DNA of 22,894 nucleotides from contig CALDGN010000405.1 of assembly GCA_937942965.1 (NCBI GenBank), forward strand, positions 1 to 22,894, in the 5' to 3' direction. Numbering within the stretch: position 1 is the first letter of the stretch; every line of letters begins with the position of its first letter. Origin of the DNA: an uncultured Acidimicrobiales bacterium. Its GTDB lineage: Bacteria > Actinomycetota > Acidimicrobiia > Acidimicrobiales > UBA10347. The position numbers were made by a program, and so were the translations under genes. Shown here piece by piece: positions 15,114 to 21,989 of the stretch. The notes beneath the pieces were generated by a model. That model was not told where the DNA came from. It ran no database searches and was given only the letters and a program-made list of their open reading frames with translations.

Positions 15114-16048
15114 GCCGTTGTCAGGCTCGCCTGCGAGCGGGCGTGTTCGTCGAGTGCGTCGCGCACCCATGCGCTGGTCTCCCAATGCGACGACGCCTCG
15201 TTGATGCGACGCTCCGAATCCGGTCCGACGTTGGCGAACGTCTTCTTGAGCGGCTCCCAGTCGATCGGGCCGCACATCCACTGCTTGGTCTCGTCGTCGT
15301 AGTGCAAGCCCGGATCCGGGATCGAAAAGCCGTAGCTCTGCAGCATCGGCACGAACTTCTGCACCCACTTGTGGCGCAGGTCCTCGTTGCGTTCCGACTT
15401 GATGTGCCAGCGCAGCAGCTTGTCGTCCGGCTTGGAGTCGGGGCCGAACAGCTGCAGCGCGGGCCACCACCAGTCGTTCATCGCGTCTTGAAACATCTCG
15501 CGCTGCATCTCGGTGCCTTGTGCGATCCGCATCATGCGGTCTTCGCCCAAGCGCATATGGAAGCCCTCTTCGCTGATGATGCGTTTGAGGATGCGGCGGT
15601 ACGGACCGTAGGAACAGTTCTTGAACACGGCTTGCTGGCTGGCGAGCGCCGCCGCATCGACAAGGAACGCAACGGCAACTTGCTGGGCCCAGGTCTTGAC
15701 CCGGTAATGGAAGACGTTGTGGAACCGGCTCTTACCGGCGAACAGGTCCTCGAGCATCTCGGTGCGGGTCTTGATGCCCATGTCGGCCGCCACCATGTAC
15801 AGCAGGTGGGCGTGGCCGAACTCGTCTTGGGTCTTGGCGATGACCGACATCTTGTGCCGCAGGCCGGGCGTGCGCGGGATCCAGTCCCGCTCAGTTAGGC
15901 CACCCATTTGCTCGGAGTTGGCGTGCAGCTCGATGAAACGGAACACCGCGGTGCGGTACTCGTCGGGCATGTCGTCTTCGGCCTCGACGATGCCGCCGTC
16001 GTCGAGGAATGCCTCGAACTCTTCCATCGAGGACCAGGAGCGCACCAT
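15110..16048 (-). CDS. paaA: Phenylacetyl-CoA epoxidase catalytic subunit PaaA
   Basis: A 312-residue protein, close to the ~309 residues of E. coli PaaA. It is the diiron oxygenase subunit that forms the ring-1,2-epoxide of phenylacetyl-CoA. Diiron ligand motifs are clear: HANSEQMGG (Glu45), KTQDEFGH (Glu76, His79) and SEEGFH (Glu161, His164). The conserved blocks NDWWWPALQLFGPDS and FSIPDPGLHYD are also present. The ATG at 16048 lies nine bases after the crotonase stop, with a GTG three bases further in. The Shine-Dalgarno is weak, which suggests coupling to the upstream gene. It precedes paaD, paaB and paaC in one transcript. Confidence 0.95.
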   Translation of the reverse strand: MVRSWSSMEEFEAFLDDGGIVEAEDDMPDEYRTAVFRFIELHANSEQMGGLTERDWIPRTPGLRHKMSVIAKTQDEFGHAHLLYMVAADMGIKTRTEMLEDLFAGKSRFHNVFHYRVKTWAQQVAVAFLVDAAALASQQAVFKNCSYGPYRRILKRIISEEGFHMRLGEDRMMRIAQGTEMQREMFQDAMNDWWWPALQLFGPDSKPDDKLLRWHIKSERNEDLRHKWVQKFVPMLQSYGFSIPDPGLHYDDETKQWMCGPIDWEPLKKTFANVGPDSERRINEASSHWETSAWVRDALDEHARSQASLTTA

Positions 16049-16057
16049 CTCGACAGC

Positions 16058-16909
16058 CTAGAGCCCGTCGCTCAGGGGGTAGAGATCGGGGAAGTCGGCA
16101 GGTCGTTTCTCGATCGACGCCTTGAAGGCTTCGGCCATGTCGTCGGTGTCGAACATCGCCGCGTTCCAGTTGGCGATGAACTCCAGACCGTCTTGCACCG
16201 TGTGGTCTCGGGTGTAGTGCATGGTCTGCTTTGTGCCCCACACGGCCATCGGGCTCTTCGAGGCGATCTCGCTGGCGATGGCCATCGTCGCATCGAGCAG
16301 CGTCTCGTGATCGGGGAACACGTCGTTGACGAAACCGGCAGCCTTGGCCTCTTCGGCTGACCAGCGGCGGCCGGTATAGGCAAGCTCGCGCACGATGCCC
16401 TCGGGAACCAGCTTCGGCATGCGCTGCAGCGTGCCCACGTCGGCCGTCATGCCGATGTTGATCTCGTGGATGCTGAACCAGGCATCGGCGGTTGCGTACC
16501 GCATATCCATGGCCGAGACCATGTCGATGCCGCCGCCGACACAGGCGCCTTGTATGGCAGCGAGTACCGGCATGCGGGCCCGCTCCATGGCGGTGAACGT
16601 GTCCTGCAACTTGAGTGCCGTGGATCGGAACCGCTCATTGCGGCGACTGCGATGCCCCTTGGGCGCATCGTCGGACTGGCCGACGGTGTCGTTCGACCCG
16701 AACACCTCGAGGTCCATGCCTGAGCAGAAGTTCTTGCCCTCGGCTGAGATCACGACGGCGCGAGCGTCGCCAGAATCGGACAGCCCGTCGATGATCTCCG
16801 GAAGCTCACGCCAGAACGAGGGGATCATCGAGTTCGAGCGTTGAGGACGGATCATGCGGACCAGTCCGACCTTGTCAACGACCTCAACCGAGAAGCACTC
16901 ATATGTCAT
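16058..16909 (-). CDS. Crotonase-fold dienoyl-CoA isomerase-like protein
   Basis: A 283-residue crotonase. The oxyanion region is AEGKNFCSGMDLEVFG (56-71) and the second block is IQGACVGGGIDM (119-130). Asp129, Glu149 and Asp157 have exactly the 20- and 8-residue spacing of the three acidic residues of mammalian delta-3,5-delta-2,4-dienoyl-CoA isomerase (ECH1), and INIGMTADVGTLQRMPK is close to its signature. It is therefore more likely an isomerase than a hydratase. Heading the paa operon, it could serve the ring-opening part of phenylacetate degradation in place of PaaG, or be a beta-oxidation isomerase; this is unresolved. The ATG at 16909 lies six bases after CATCCT, a weak -10-like box, with no Shine-Dalgarno. 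Confidence 0.85.
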   Translation of the reverse strand: MTYECFSVEVVDKVGLVRMIRPQRSNSMIPSFWRELPEIIDGLSDSGDARAVVISAEGKNFCSGMDLEVFGSNDTVGQSDDAPKGHRSRRNERFRSTALKLQDTFTAMERARMPVLAAIQGACVGGGIDMVSAMDMRYATADAWFSIHEINIGMTADVGTLQRMPKLVPEGIVRELAYTGRRWSAEEAKAAGFVNDVFPDHETLLDATMAIASEIASKSPMAVWGTKQTMHYTRDHTVQDGLEFIANWNAAMFDTDDMAEAFKASIEKRPADFPDLYPLSDGL

Positions 16910-16963
16910 GGGGCCAGGATGGCACGTTGGTTCGCACTTGCCCCAGTACGCGAGACTCCGACC

Positions 16964-17866
16964 ATGCAACTTCCTGCCTTGTCCCTTGCTGCTGTTCCCG
17001 GACGTCGAGCTCGCACGCTCGAACTCGCCAAGGAGATCGAGGACCGGGGCTATGCCGGCATCTACTGCCCGAGCTTCGGCGACGGGCTCGGGCTCTGCAA
17101 CGCGTTGGCGCATCACACCGAGACGATCCCGTTCGGCACCTCGATCGTCAACATCTACGCCCGCAACGTCATCGACTACGCCGCGACCGCTGCGTTCATC
17201 CACGAGATGAGCGAAGGCCGGTTCCGGTTCGGCGTCGGCGTGAGCCACGCACCGTCAAACGATCGCCTCGGCGTGAACCCAGGCAAGCCTCTTGGCGACA
17301 TGCGCGACTTCGTTGCCGAGCTGCGGTCACAGCAGTACATCGGTGACCTGCCTCCGCTCGTGCTCGCCGCCATGCGAGACAAGATGCTGGCGCTGTCCGG
17401 CGAGCTTGGCGAAGGCGCCGTATTCGCAAACGCCGCTCGCAGCGCCATGCCCGCCCAACTCGAACGCATGCCAACCCCTGCCGCCGGAGATGATTTCTTC
17501 ATCGGCTGCATGATCCCGACCTGCATCAGCGACGACCGCGAGGCCGCTGCCGCCGTCAACCGGAAGACGCTGCGCGGCTATGTCGCGCTGCCGAACTATC
17601 GGAACTACTGGAAGGCCGAGGGCTATCGCGAAGAGATGGAAGCCATCGAAGCTGCGCTCGACGCCGGCGATCGTGATGCCGTGCCAGGACTGATGACCGA
17701 CGAGTGGCTCAGCGACGTCACGCTCTACGGCTCTCAAGACGAAGTGCTCGCCGGCCTCCAAGAATGGTGGGACGCGGGCCTCACACCGATCTTGGTGCCA
17801 TCGTCCGCGAGCGGCGGCCAGATGAAGGCCTTCGAAGAGATGTTCGCGATGTTCGACGCCGCCTAA
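16964..17866 (+). CDS. Luciferase-like (LLM) flavin- or F420-dependent oxidoreductase
   Basis: A 300-residue TIM-barrel protein of the bacterial luciferase-like family. The N-terminal strand-helix RTLELAKEIEDRGYAGIY (17-34), the second strand PFGTSIVNIYARN (56-68) and MSEGRFRFGVGVSH (82-95) are characteristic. Actinobacterial members often use F420 or FMN to oxidise or reduce diverse substrates; cofactor and substrate cannot be told here. The ATG at 16964 is the first start matching family length. There is no Shine-Dalgarno, and GAGACT six bases upstream resembles a weak leaderless -10. It diverges from the crotonase gene with 54 bases between starts. The frame extends upstream to 16841 but only as a shadow of the crotonase gene. 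Confidence 0.88.
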   Translation: MQLPALSLAAVPGRRARTLELAKEIEDRGYAGIYCPSFGDGLGLCNALAHHTETIPFGTSIVNIYARNVIDYAATAAFIHEMSEGRFRFGVGVSHAPSNDRLGVNPGKPLGDMRDFVAELRSQQYIGDLPPLVLAAMRDKMLALSGELGEGAVFANAARSAMPAQLERMPTPAAGDDFFIGCMIPTCISDDREAAAAVNRKTLRGYVALPNYRNYWKAEGYREEMEAIEAALDAGDRDAVPGLMTDEWLSDVTLYGSQDEVLAGLQEWWDAGLTPILVPSSASGGQMKAFEEMFAMFDAA

Positions 17867-17881
17867 GGCATCAACCTTCGC

Positions 17882-18907
17882 CTACGGGTTGCTGTACGTC
17901 GTCGGAACTGGAGTGACGAGCGTCGGCGGGTCCGAGAACGCGGGACACGATGTGCGGCCCGTGTCGCCGGTGGCCTGGTTGCGCCAGAAGATCTTGGCGA
18001 CCGCAGCCTGATTGTTGAAGATGTAGGCCTGGCTGTCGCCGCTCGAAGCTTCGTTGGAGAAGATGATTGGCTCGGGGATCGGGAACTCGTACTGCAGATC
18101 GAGCACGGTGTCAGCTGGTGTCCAGCTGACGGTGACCCGCATCTGGTCGAAGACGGTTGCGTCTTCCCATTTCACGCCTGCAGCGGCTGGGCGGACCTGA
18201 CAGCTGACGGTGAGGGCTTGGTTGCCGGTCGAACCGCCGCCTGACGTCGTGCCGACGTTCACGGTGCCACAGGTGACGTTGGTGACCTCTTGGGTGGTGC
18301 GATCGGTGGCGGCCAGGGTGATCGTGTAGGTGCCTTCGGCGCTGTACGTCACGTTGCCGCTGTTCGGTGCACCAGCCACGGTGTTGTTGCCGAAGTTCCA
18401 CAGGAACTGCAGGTTCGATGCGGCTTCGGCTGGCGTCACGCTCGCCTGGAGCTGCGGGATCGCTTCGTCGACATCGACCGAGATCGGGAACGACGCGCCG
18501 GAACACGTCACTACGAGAATGCTCGGGTCAACGGTGGGAGTCGGGGTCGGACCAGCGGGCTGGCTGGGCTGCGACGGTTGGCTCGGCGCCGAGGTTGGCG
18601 CAGGTGCAGCGGTTGGAGCCGCCGTTGGCTCGGCCGCGACTTCGGTCGGCTCAGCCGACGGAACTGGTAGCGGCGTTGGCAGTGCGAGCGGCGTTGGAGA
18701 AGGAACCGGCGTGGGGTCGGTCACCTCGTCGCTTTCGGGCACCGAGGTCGCAACCGGCGTCGAGGTCGGAACGAGGTTCGACGTGTCGACCGCAGTGTTG
18801 TCGTCGCCCGACAATGCTTGCAGCAAGAACCAGATCGCTGCGGCGAGGATGAGCGCAGGAACCAGCACAGCCAGGCCTAATCGCCATCCCTCAAGTCGTC
18901 GATTCAT
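17882..18907 (-). CDS. Membrane-anchored surface protein with PKD-like domain
   Basis: A 341-residue protein. A short basic N-terminus and one hydrophobic helix (about 10-30) act as an uncleaved anchor. Residues 45-127 are a Pro/Thr/Ala/Ser-rich linker including a SQP-SQP-SQP repeat. Residues 130-220 read as a PKD-type Ig-like beta domain: FLWNFGNN (168-175) in place of WDFGDG, and the closing strand YSAEGTYTITLAATD (188-202), with Cys135 and Cys213 able to pair. A second beta domain (about 230-325) has Cys236 and a Cys near the end. No enzymatic motif is seen; adhesion or a structural role is possible. GGAGGG eight bases upstream supports the ATG at 18907. Confidence 0.75.
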   Translation of the reverse strand: MNRRLEGWRLGLAVLVPALILAAAIWFLLQALSGDDNTAVDTSNLVPTSTPVATSVPESDEVTDPTPVPSPTPLALPTPLPVPSAEPTEVAAEPTAAPTAAPAPTSAPSQPSQPSQPAGPTPTPTVDPSILVVTCSGASFPISVDVDEAIPQLQASVTPAEAASNLQFLWNFGNNTVAGAPNSGNVTYSAEGTYTITLAATDRTTQEVTNVTCGTVNVGTTSGGGSTGNQALTVSCQVRPAAAGVKWEDATVFDQMRVTVSWTPADTVLDLQYEFPIPEPIIFSNEASSGDSQAYIFNNQAAVAKIFWRNQATGDTGRTSCPAFSDPPTLVTPVPTTYSNP

Positions 18908-19065
18908 CGTCTGACCCTCCCACCGGTTCTACCGCCGACTCATTGGCTAGCAGCAGTGCCGGATGCTCGTCATCGGCAAAGCCGAATGATCGTATCCACG
19001 GTAGTTCGCCCAGACCCTCCGGATGGGTCAGTGTCTCAGCGTTTCCCACTGTGGCCTGAACGGCG

Positions 19066-19071
19066 TAGGGT
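19066..19071 (+). promoter_or_regulatory. -10 element of ilvD (leaderless GTG start)
   Basis: TAGGGT fits TANNNT and is followed by six bases and the GTG at 19078. No Shine-Dalgarno precedes the GTG. A weak TTTCCC at 19042-19047 is the only -35 candidate (18-base spacer). The rest of 18908-19065 holds the Shine-Dalgarno of the divergent PKD gene and no attenuator-like leader peptide that I can see. Confidence 0.45.
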
Positions 19072-19077
19072 TTTGGG

Positions 19078-20928
19078 GTGCCTGAGTATCGTTCACGAAC
19101 CACCACCCACGGCCGCAACATGGCCGGTGCCCGCGCGCTCTGGCGTGCCACTGGCATGCAGGACGACGACTTTGAGAAGCCGATCATTGCGATCGCGAAC
19201 AGCTTCACCCAGTTCGTGCCTGGCCACGTGCACCTCAAGGATCTCGGCCAGCTCGTAGCCCGCGAGATCGAGTCGGTCGGCGGCGTCGCCAAGGAATTCA
19301 ACACGATCGCCGTCGACGACGGCATCGCCATGGGCCACGGCGGCATGCTCTACAGCCTCCCGTCCCGAGAACTGATCGCCGATTCTGTCGAATACATGGT
19401 CAATGCACACTGCGCCGACGCGCTGGTCTGCATCTCCAACTGCGACAAGATCACCCCCGGCATGTTGATGGCTGCGATGCGGCTGAACATCCCCGCCATC
19501 TTCGTCAGCGGCGGCCCGATGGAAGCGGGCAAGACCCGACTCGCCGGTTCCGAAGTCAAGGTCGACCTCATCTCGGCGATGATGTCGGCGGGCGACACGA
19601 CCGTGAGCGACGACGATGTCGCCGCAATCGAGCGCTCGGCATGCCCGACCTGTGGTTCCTGCTCGGGCATGTTCACGGCCAACTCGATGAACTGCTTGAC
19701 CGAGGCACTCGGTCTGTCGCTCCCGGGCAACGGCACCGTGCTGGCAACCCACTCCGACCGCGAGCAGCTGTTCCTGCAGGCAGGTCGCACCGTGGTCGAT
19801 CTTGCCAAGCGCTACTACGAAAAAGACGACGAGAGCGTGCTTCCTCGCAACGTTGCGAGCCGCGAAGCGTTCGAGAACGCGATGACCCTCGACATCGCCA
19901 TGGGCGGAAGCACGAACACCGTGCTGCACATCTTGGCGGCCGCCGAAGAAGCCGAACTCGACTTCAAGATGGCCGACATCGACGCGTTGAGCCGTCGGGT
20001 GCCGAACATCTGCAAGGTCGCTCCGTCCGTCGAGCAGTACCACGTCGAAGACGTCCACCGTGCCGGCGGCATCATTGGCCTGCTCGGCGAGCTTGACCGG
20101 GGCGGTCTGATCCACACCGACGTGCCCACCGTGCATGCAGCGACGCTCGGCGCCGCCCTCGACGAGTGGGACATCATGCGCGACACGTGCACGCCGCTCG
20201 CTGACGAGTTCTTCCGAGCCGGCCCGGCTGGTATTCCCACCCAGGTTGCGTTCAGCCAAAGCACGCGCTGGGACACGGTCGATAACGACCGCGAAGGTGG
20301 CTGCGTCCGCTCGATCGAGCATGCCTACAGCACCGACGGCGGCCTCGCGATCTTGTACGGCAACATCGCCGAGGACGGCTGCATCGTCAAGACCGCCGGC
20401 GTCGACGAGTCGATCTTCACCTTCAGCGGTCCTGCCCGAGTCTTCGAGAGCCAAGACGATGCCGTCGAGGGCATCTTGGACGAGTCACGGGTGAACGCTG
20501 GCGATGTCGTCATCGTTCGCTACGAGGGCCCTAAGGGCGGACCGGGTATGCAAGAGATGCTCTACCCGACGACCTACATCAAGAGCCGCGGGCTCGGCAA
20601 AGAGTGCGCGCTGCTCACCGACGGTCGTTTCTCGGGCGGAACCTCTGGCCTGAGCATCGGTCACGCATCTCCCGAAGCCGGTGCCGGCGGTGCCATCGGC
20701 CTGATTCGCGAGGGCGACACGATCGTCATCGACATCCCGAACCGCACGATTAACGTCGACCTGACCGACGAAGAACTCGCCGCTCGCCGCGCCGAAGAAG
20801 AAGCACACGGCAAAGAGGCGTTCACCCCACGGGGCCGTGAACGTGTCGTCAGCCAAGCGTTGCGTGCCTACGGCGCCCTGACGACGAGCGCCGATCGCGG
20901 CGCCGTCCGCGATATCAGCCAGCTGTAA
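19078..20928 (+). CDS. ilvD: Dihydroxyacid dehydratase
   Basis: A 616-residue cytosolic enzyme that dehydrates 2,3-dihydroxy-isovalerate and -methylvalerate in valine, isoleucine, leucine and pantothenate synthesis. The sequence follows E. coli IlvD almost end to end, from PEYRSRTTTHGRNMAGARAL to SADRGAVRDISQL. Cluster ligands are Cys122 (SNCDKITPG) and Cys195 (CPTCGSCSG); GGSTNT and DGRFSGGTSGLSIGH are the other hallmarks. Like the E. coli form it has FVPGHVHL where [2Fe-2S]-type dehydratases carry a third cysteine, so a labile [4Fe-4S] cluster is inferred. The GTG start at 19078 gives the exact family N-terminus. No other ilv gene is nearby. Confidence 0.97.
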   Translation: MPEYRSRTTTHGRNMAGARALWRATGMQDDDFEKPIIAIANSFTQFVPGHVHLKDLGQLVAREIESVGGVAKEFNTIAVDDGIAMGHGGMLYSLPSRELIADSVEYMVNAHCADALVCISNCDKITPGMLMAAMRLNIPAIFVSGGPMEAGKTRLAGSEVKVDLISAMMSAGDTTVSDDDVAAIERSACPTCGSCSGMFTANSMNCLTEALGLSLPGNGTVLATHSDREQLFLQAGRTVVDLAKRYYEKDDESVLPRNVASREAFENAMTLDIAMGGSTNTVLHILAAAEEAELDFKMADIDALSRRVPNICKVAPSVEQYHVEDVHRAGGIIGLLGELDRGGLIHTDVPTVHAATLGAALDEWDIMRDTCTPLADEFFRAGPAGIPTQVAFSQSTRWDTVDNDREGGCVRSIEHAYSTDGGLAILYGNIAEDGCIVKTAGVDESIFTFSGPARVFESQDDAVEGILDESRVNAGDVVIVRYEGPKGGPGMQEMLYPTTYIKSRGLGKECALLTDGRFSGGTSGLSIGHASPEAGAGGAIGLIREGDTIVIDIPNRTINVDLTDEELAARRAEEEAHGKEAFTPRGRERVVSQALRAYGALTTSADRGAVRDISQL

Positions 20929-20937
20929 CAGCCCCGG

Positions 20938-21879
20938 CTAGTCGAGGACCGTGATGACGGCCTGGTCTTTGCCCGCTCGCTTCGCCTGATAGAGGGCCTC
21001 GTCCGCGCAGCGTCGCCACGCATCAAGTTGGAGCGGCGATCCGGGTGATCGCAGGGCGAGACCGATCGAAACGGCCGGCATGAATGGTTTGTCGTCCGCG
21101 GCCACGGGTCGTTCGGCGATGAACGCTCGTATTCGGTCGACGATGACGCGAGCTTCGTCTTCGGGAAGCAGCGGCATCGCGACCACGAATTCGTCGCCGC
21201 CGATGCGGGCAATGATGTCGCGGTCGTTGCGGGTGCACTCGCGGAGCGCGTCGGCGACGGTGCACAGCACGGCGTCGCCGACGTCATGGCCGTAGCCGTC
21301 ATTGATCGGCTTGAAGTCATCGAGGTCGAGCATGAGTACAGCGCCGCCGTGCCCGGCCCGTTCGAACGCTGGCGGTGTCATCGTCTCGAAGCCGCGCAGG
21401 TTCAGGAGGCCTGTGAGCGGATCGCGCAGCGCGAGCGCCCGGAGCTCGACGGACTCGGCGGCCAGATGTTCGGTTGTGGCAACCAGTGAGTGGTTCGCGG
21501 CTGCTACTTCGGTGATGTCGTGCAACACGCAGACGAGGAATGTCTCGCCGTCGGCCTCGACGCGGGCGGTCGTGAGCAAGATCTCACAAATTCGGCCGTC
21601 GGCAAAGGACAGCGTCTCGTAGCGCTCGTCAGGACGGCCGCAGGCCAGAACTGCCCGTTCGGCTTGTGGGTCGGGTAAGAGCGGACCGTCGACGAACAAT
21701 TGATCGTCGGTCAGGCCGACGATTGCGTCGAGTTCGGTCGAGAACATTGTCAGGAGCGCATCGTTGGCCCAGACGTAGCGAAGCCGGCTGTCTTTGATCG
21801 CGACTGCGCCAGCCGTCGCTGCGAGCGCAGCCCATCCGAGCGCTTGGGGCAAGTCGAGTTGTCGAGGCGCTGCTACCAC
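20938..21879 (-). CDS. PAS-GGDEF diguanylate cyclase
   Basis: A 313-residue soluble signalling protein. Residues about 15-125 form a PAS domain (KDSRLRYVWANDALLTMF and a closing FLVCVLHDITEV strand). A short coiled linker (126-150) leads to the GGDEF domain (151-313) with DPLTGLLNLRGFE, MLDLDDFKPINDGYGHDVGD and the intact active-site motif GGDEF (227-231). It should make cyclic di-GMP in response to an unknown ligand. The residue where the inhibitory I-site Arg (RxxD) is expected is Asn218, with Arg one position earlier, so product inhibition may be missing. AAGGAG five bases before the GTG at 21879 fixes the start. No membrane segment is seen. It ends nine bases from the ilvD stop. Confidence 0.93.
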   Translation of the reverse strand: MVAAPRQLDLPQALGWAALAATAGAVAIKDSRLRYVWANDALLTMFSTELDAIVGLTDDQLFVDGPLLPDPQAERAVLACGRPDERYETLSFADGRICEILLTTARVEADGETFLVCVLHDITEVAAANHSLVATTEHLAAESVELRALALRDPLTGLLNLRGFETMTPPAFERAGHGGAVLMLDLDDFKPINDGYGHDVGDAVLCTVADALRECTRNDRDIIARIGGDEFVVAMPLLPEDEARVIVDRIRAFIAERPVAADDKPFMPAVSIGLALRSPGSPLQLDAWRRCADEALYQAKRAGKDQAVITVLD

Positions 21880-21943
21880 GACGCTCCTTTCGGCGCTGCG
21901 TGCTAGCTAGACAACTGCACGGCCCAAAGTGTCGCGAGGATTA

Positions 21944-21962
21944 CCACGATTGGGAGTCGTGG
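21944..21962. repeat. Inverted repeat upstream of the last gene
   Basis: CCACGA-TTGGGAG-TCGTGG is a perfect 6-bp inverted repeat with a 7-base spacer, 15 bases upstream of the putative -10 at 21978. Its position where a -35 should be suggests an operator or activator site. An 8-bp palindrome CTAGCTAG lies at 21903-21910 in the same 110-base divergent gap. Confidence 0.35.
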
Positions 21963-21977
21963 ATTGGCCAGGCGGGG

Positions 21978-21983
21978 TACGTT
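21978..21983 (+). promoter_or_regulatory. -10 element of the last gene (leaderless)
   Basis: TACGTT fits TANNNT and is followed by six bases and the ATG at 21990. There is no Shine-Dalgarno and no consensus -35, giving the same arrangement as upstream of the PhoX-like gene and ilvD. Confidence 0.45.
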
Positions 21984-21989
21984 CGGCAC

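Noticed and set aside
15114..15470. Long upstream extension of paaD
   Set aside because: It lies entirely inside paaA in another frame, and the GTGA overlap at 15110-15113 gives a natural start.
17861..17869. GCCTAAGGC palindrome at the end of the first LLM gene
   Set aside because: A 4-bp stem around one base is too short for a terminator and contains the stop codon.
18891..19049. Minus-strand frame of 52 codons from a GTG at 19049, ending inside the start of the PKD gene
   Set aside because: The composition looks protein-like, but G/C at third positions is only about half, far below neighbouring genes. It has no Shine-Dalgarno or -10 box and covers the ilvD upstream region.
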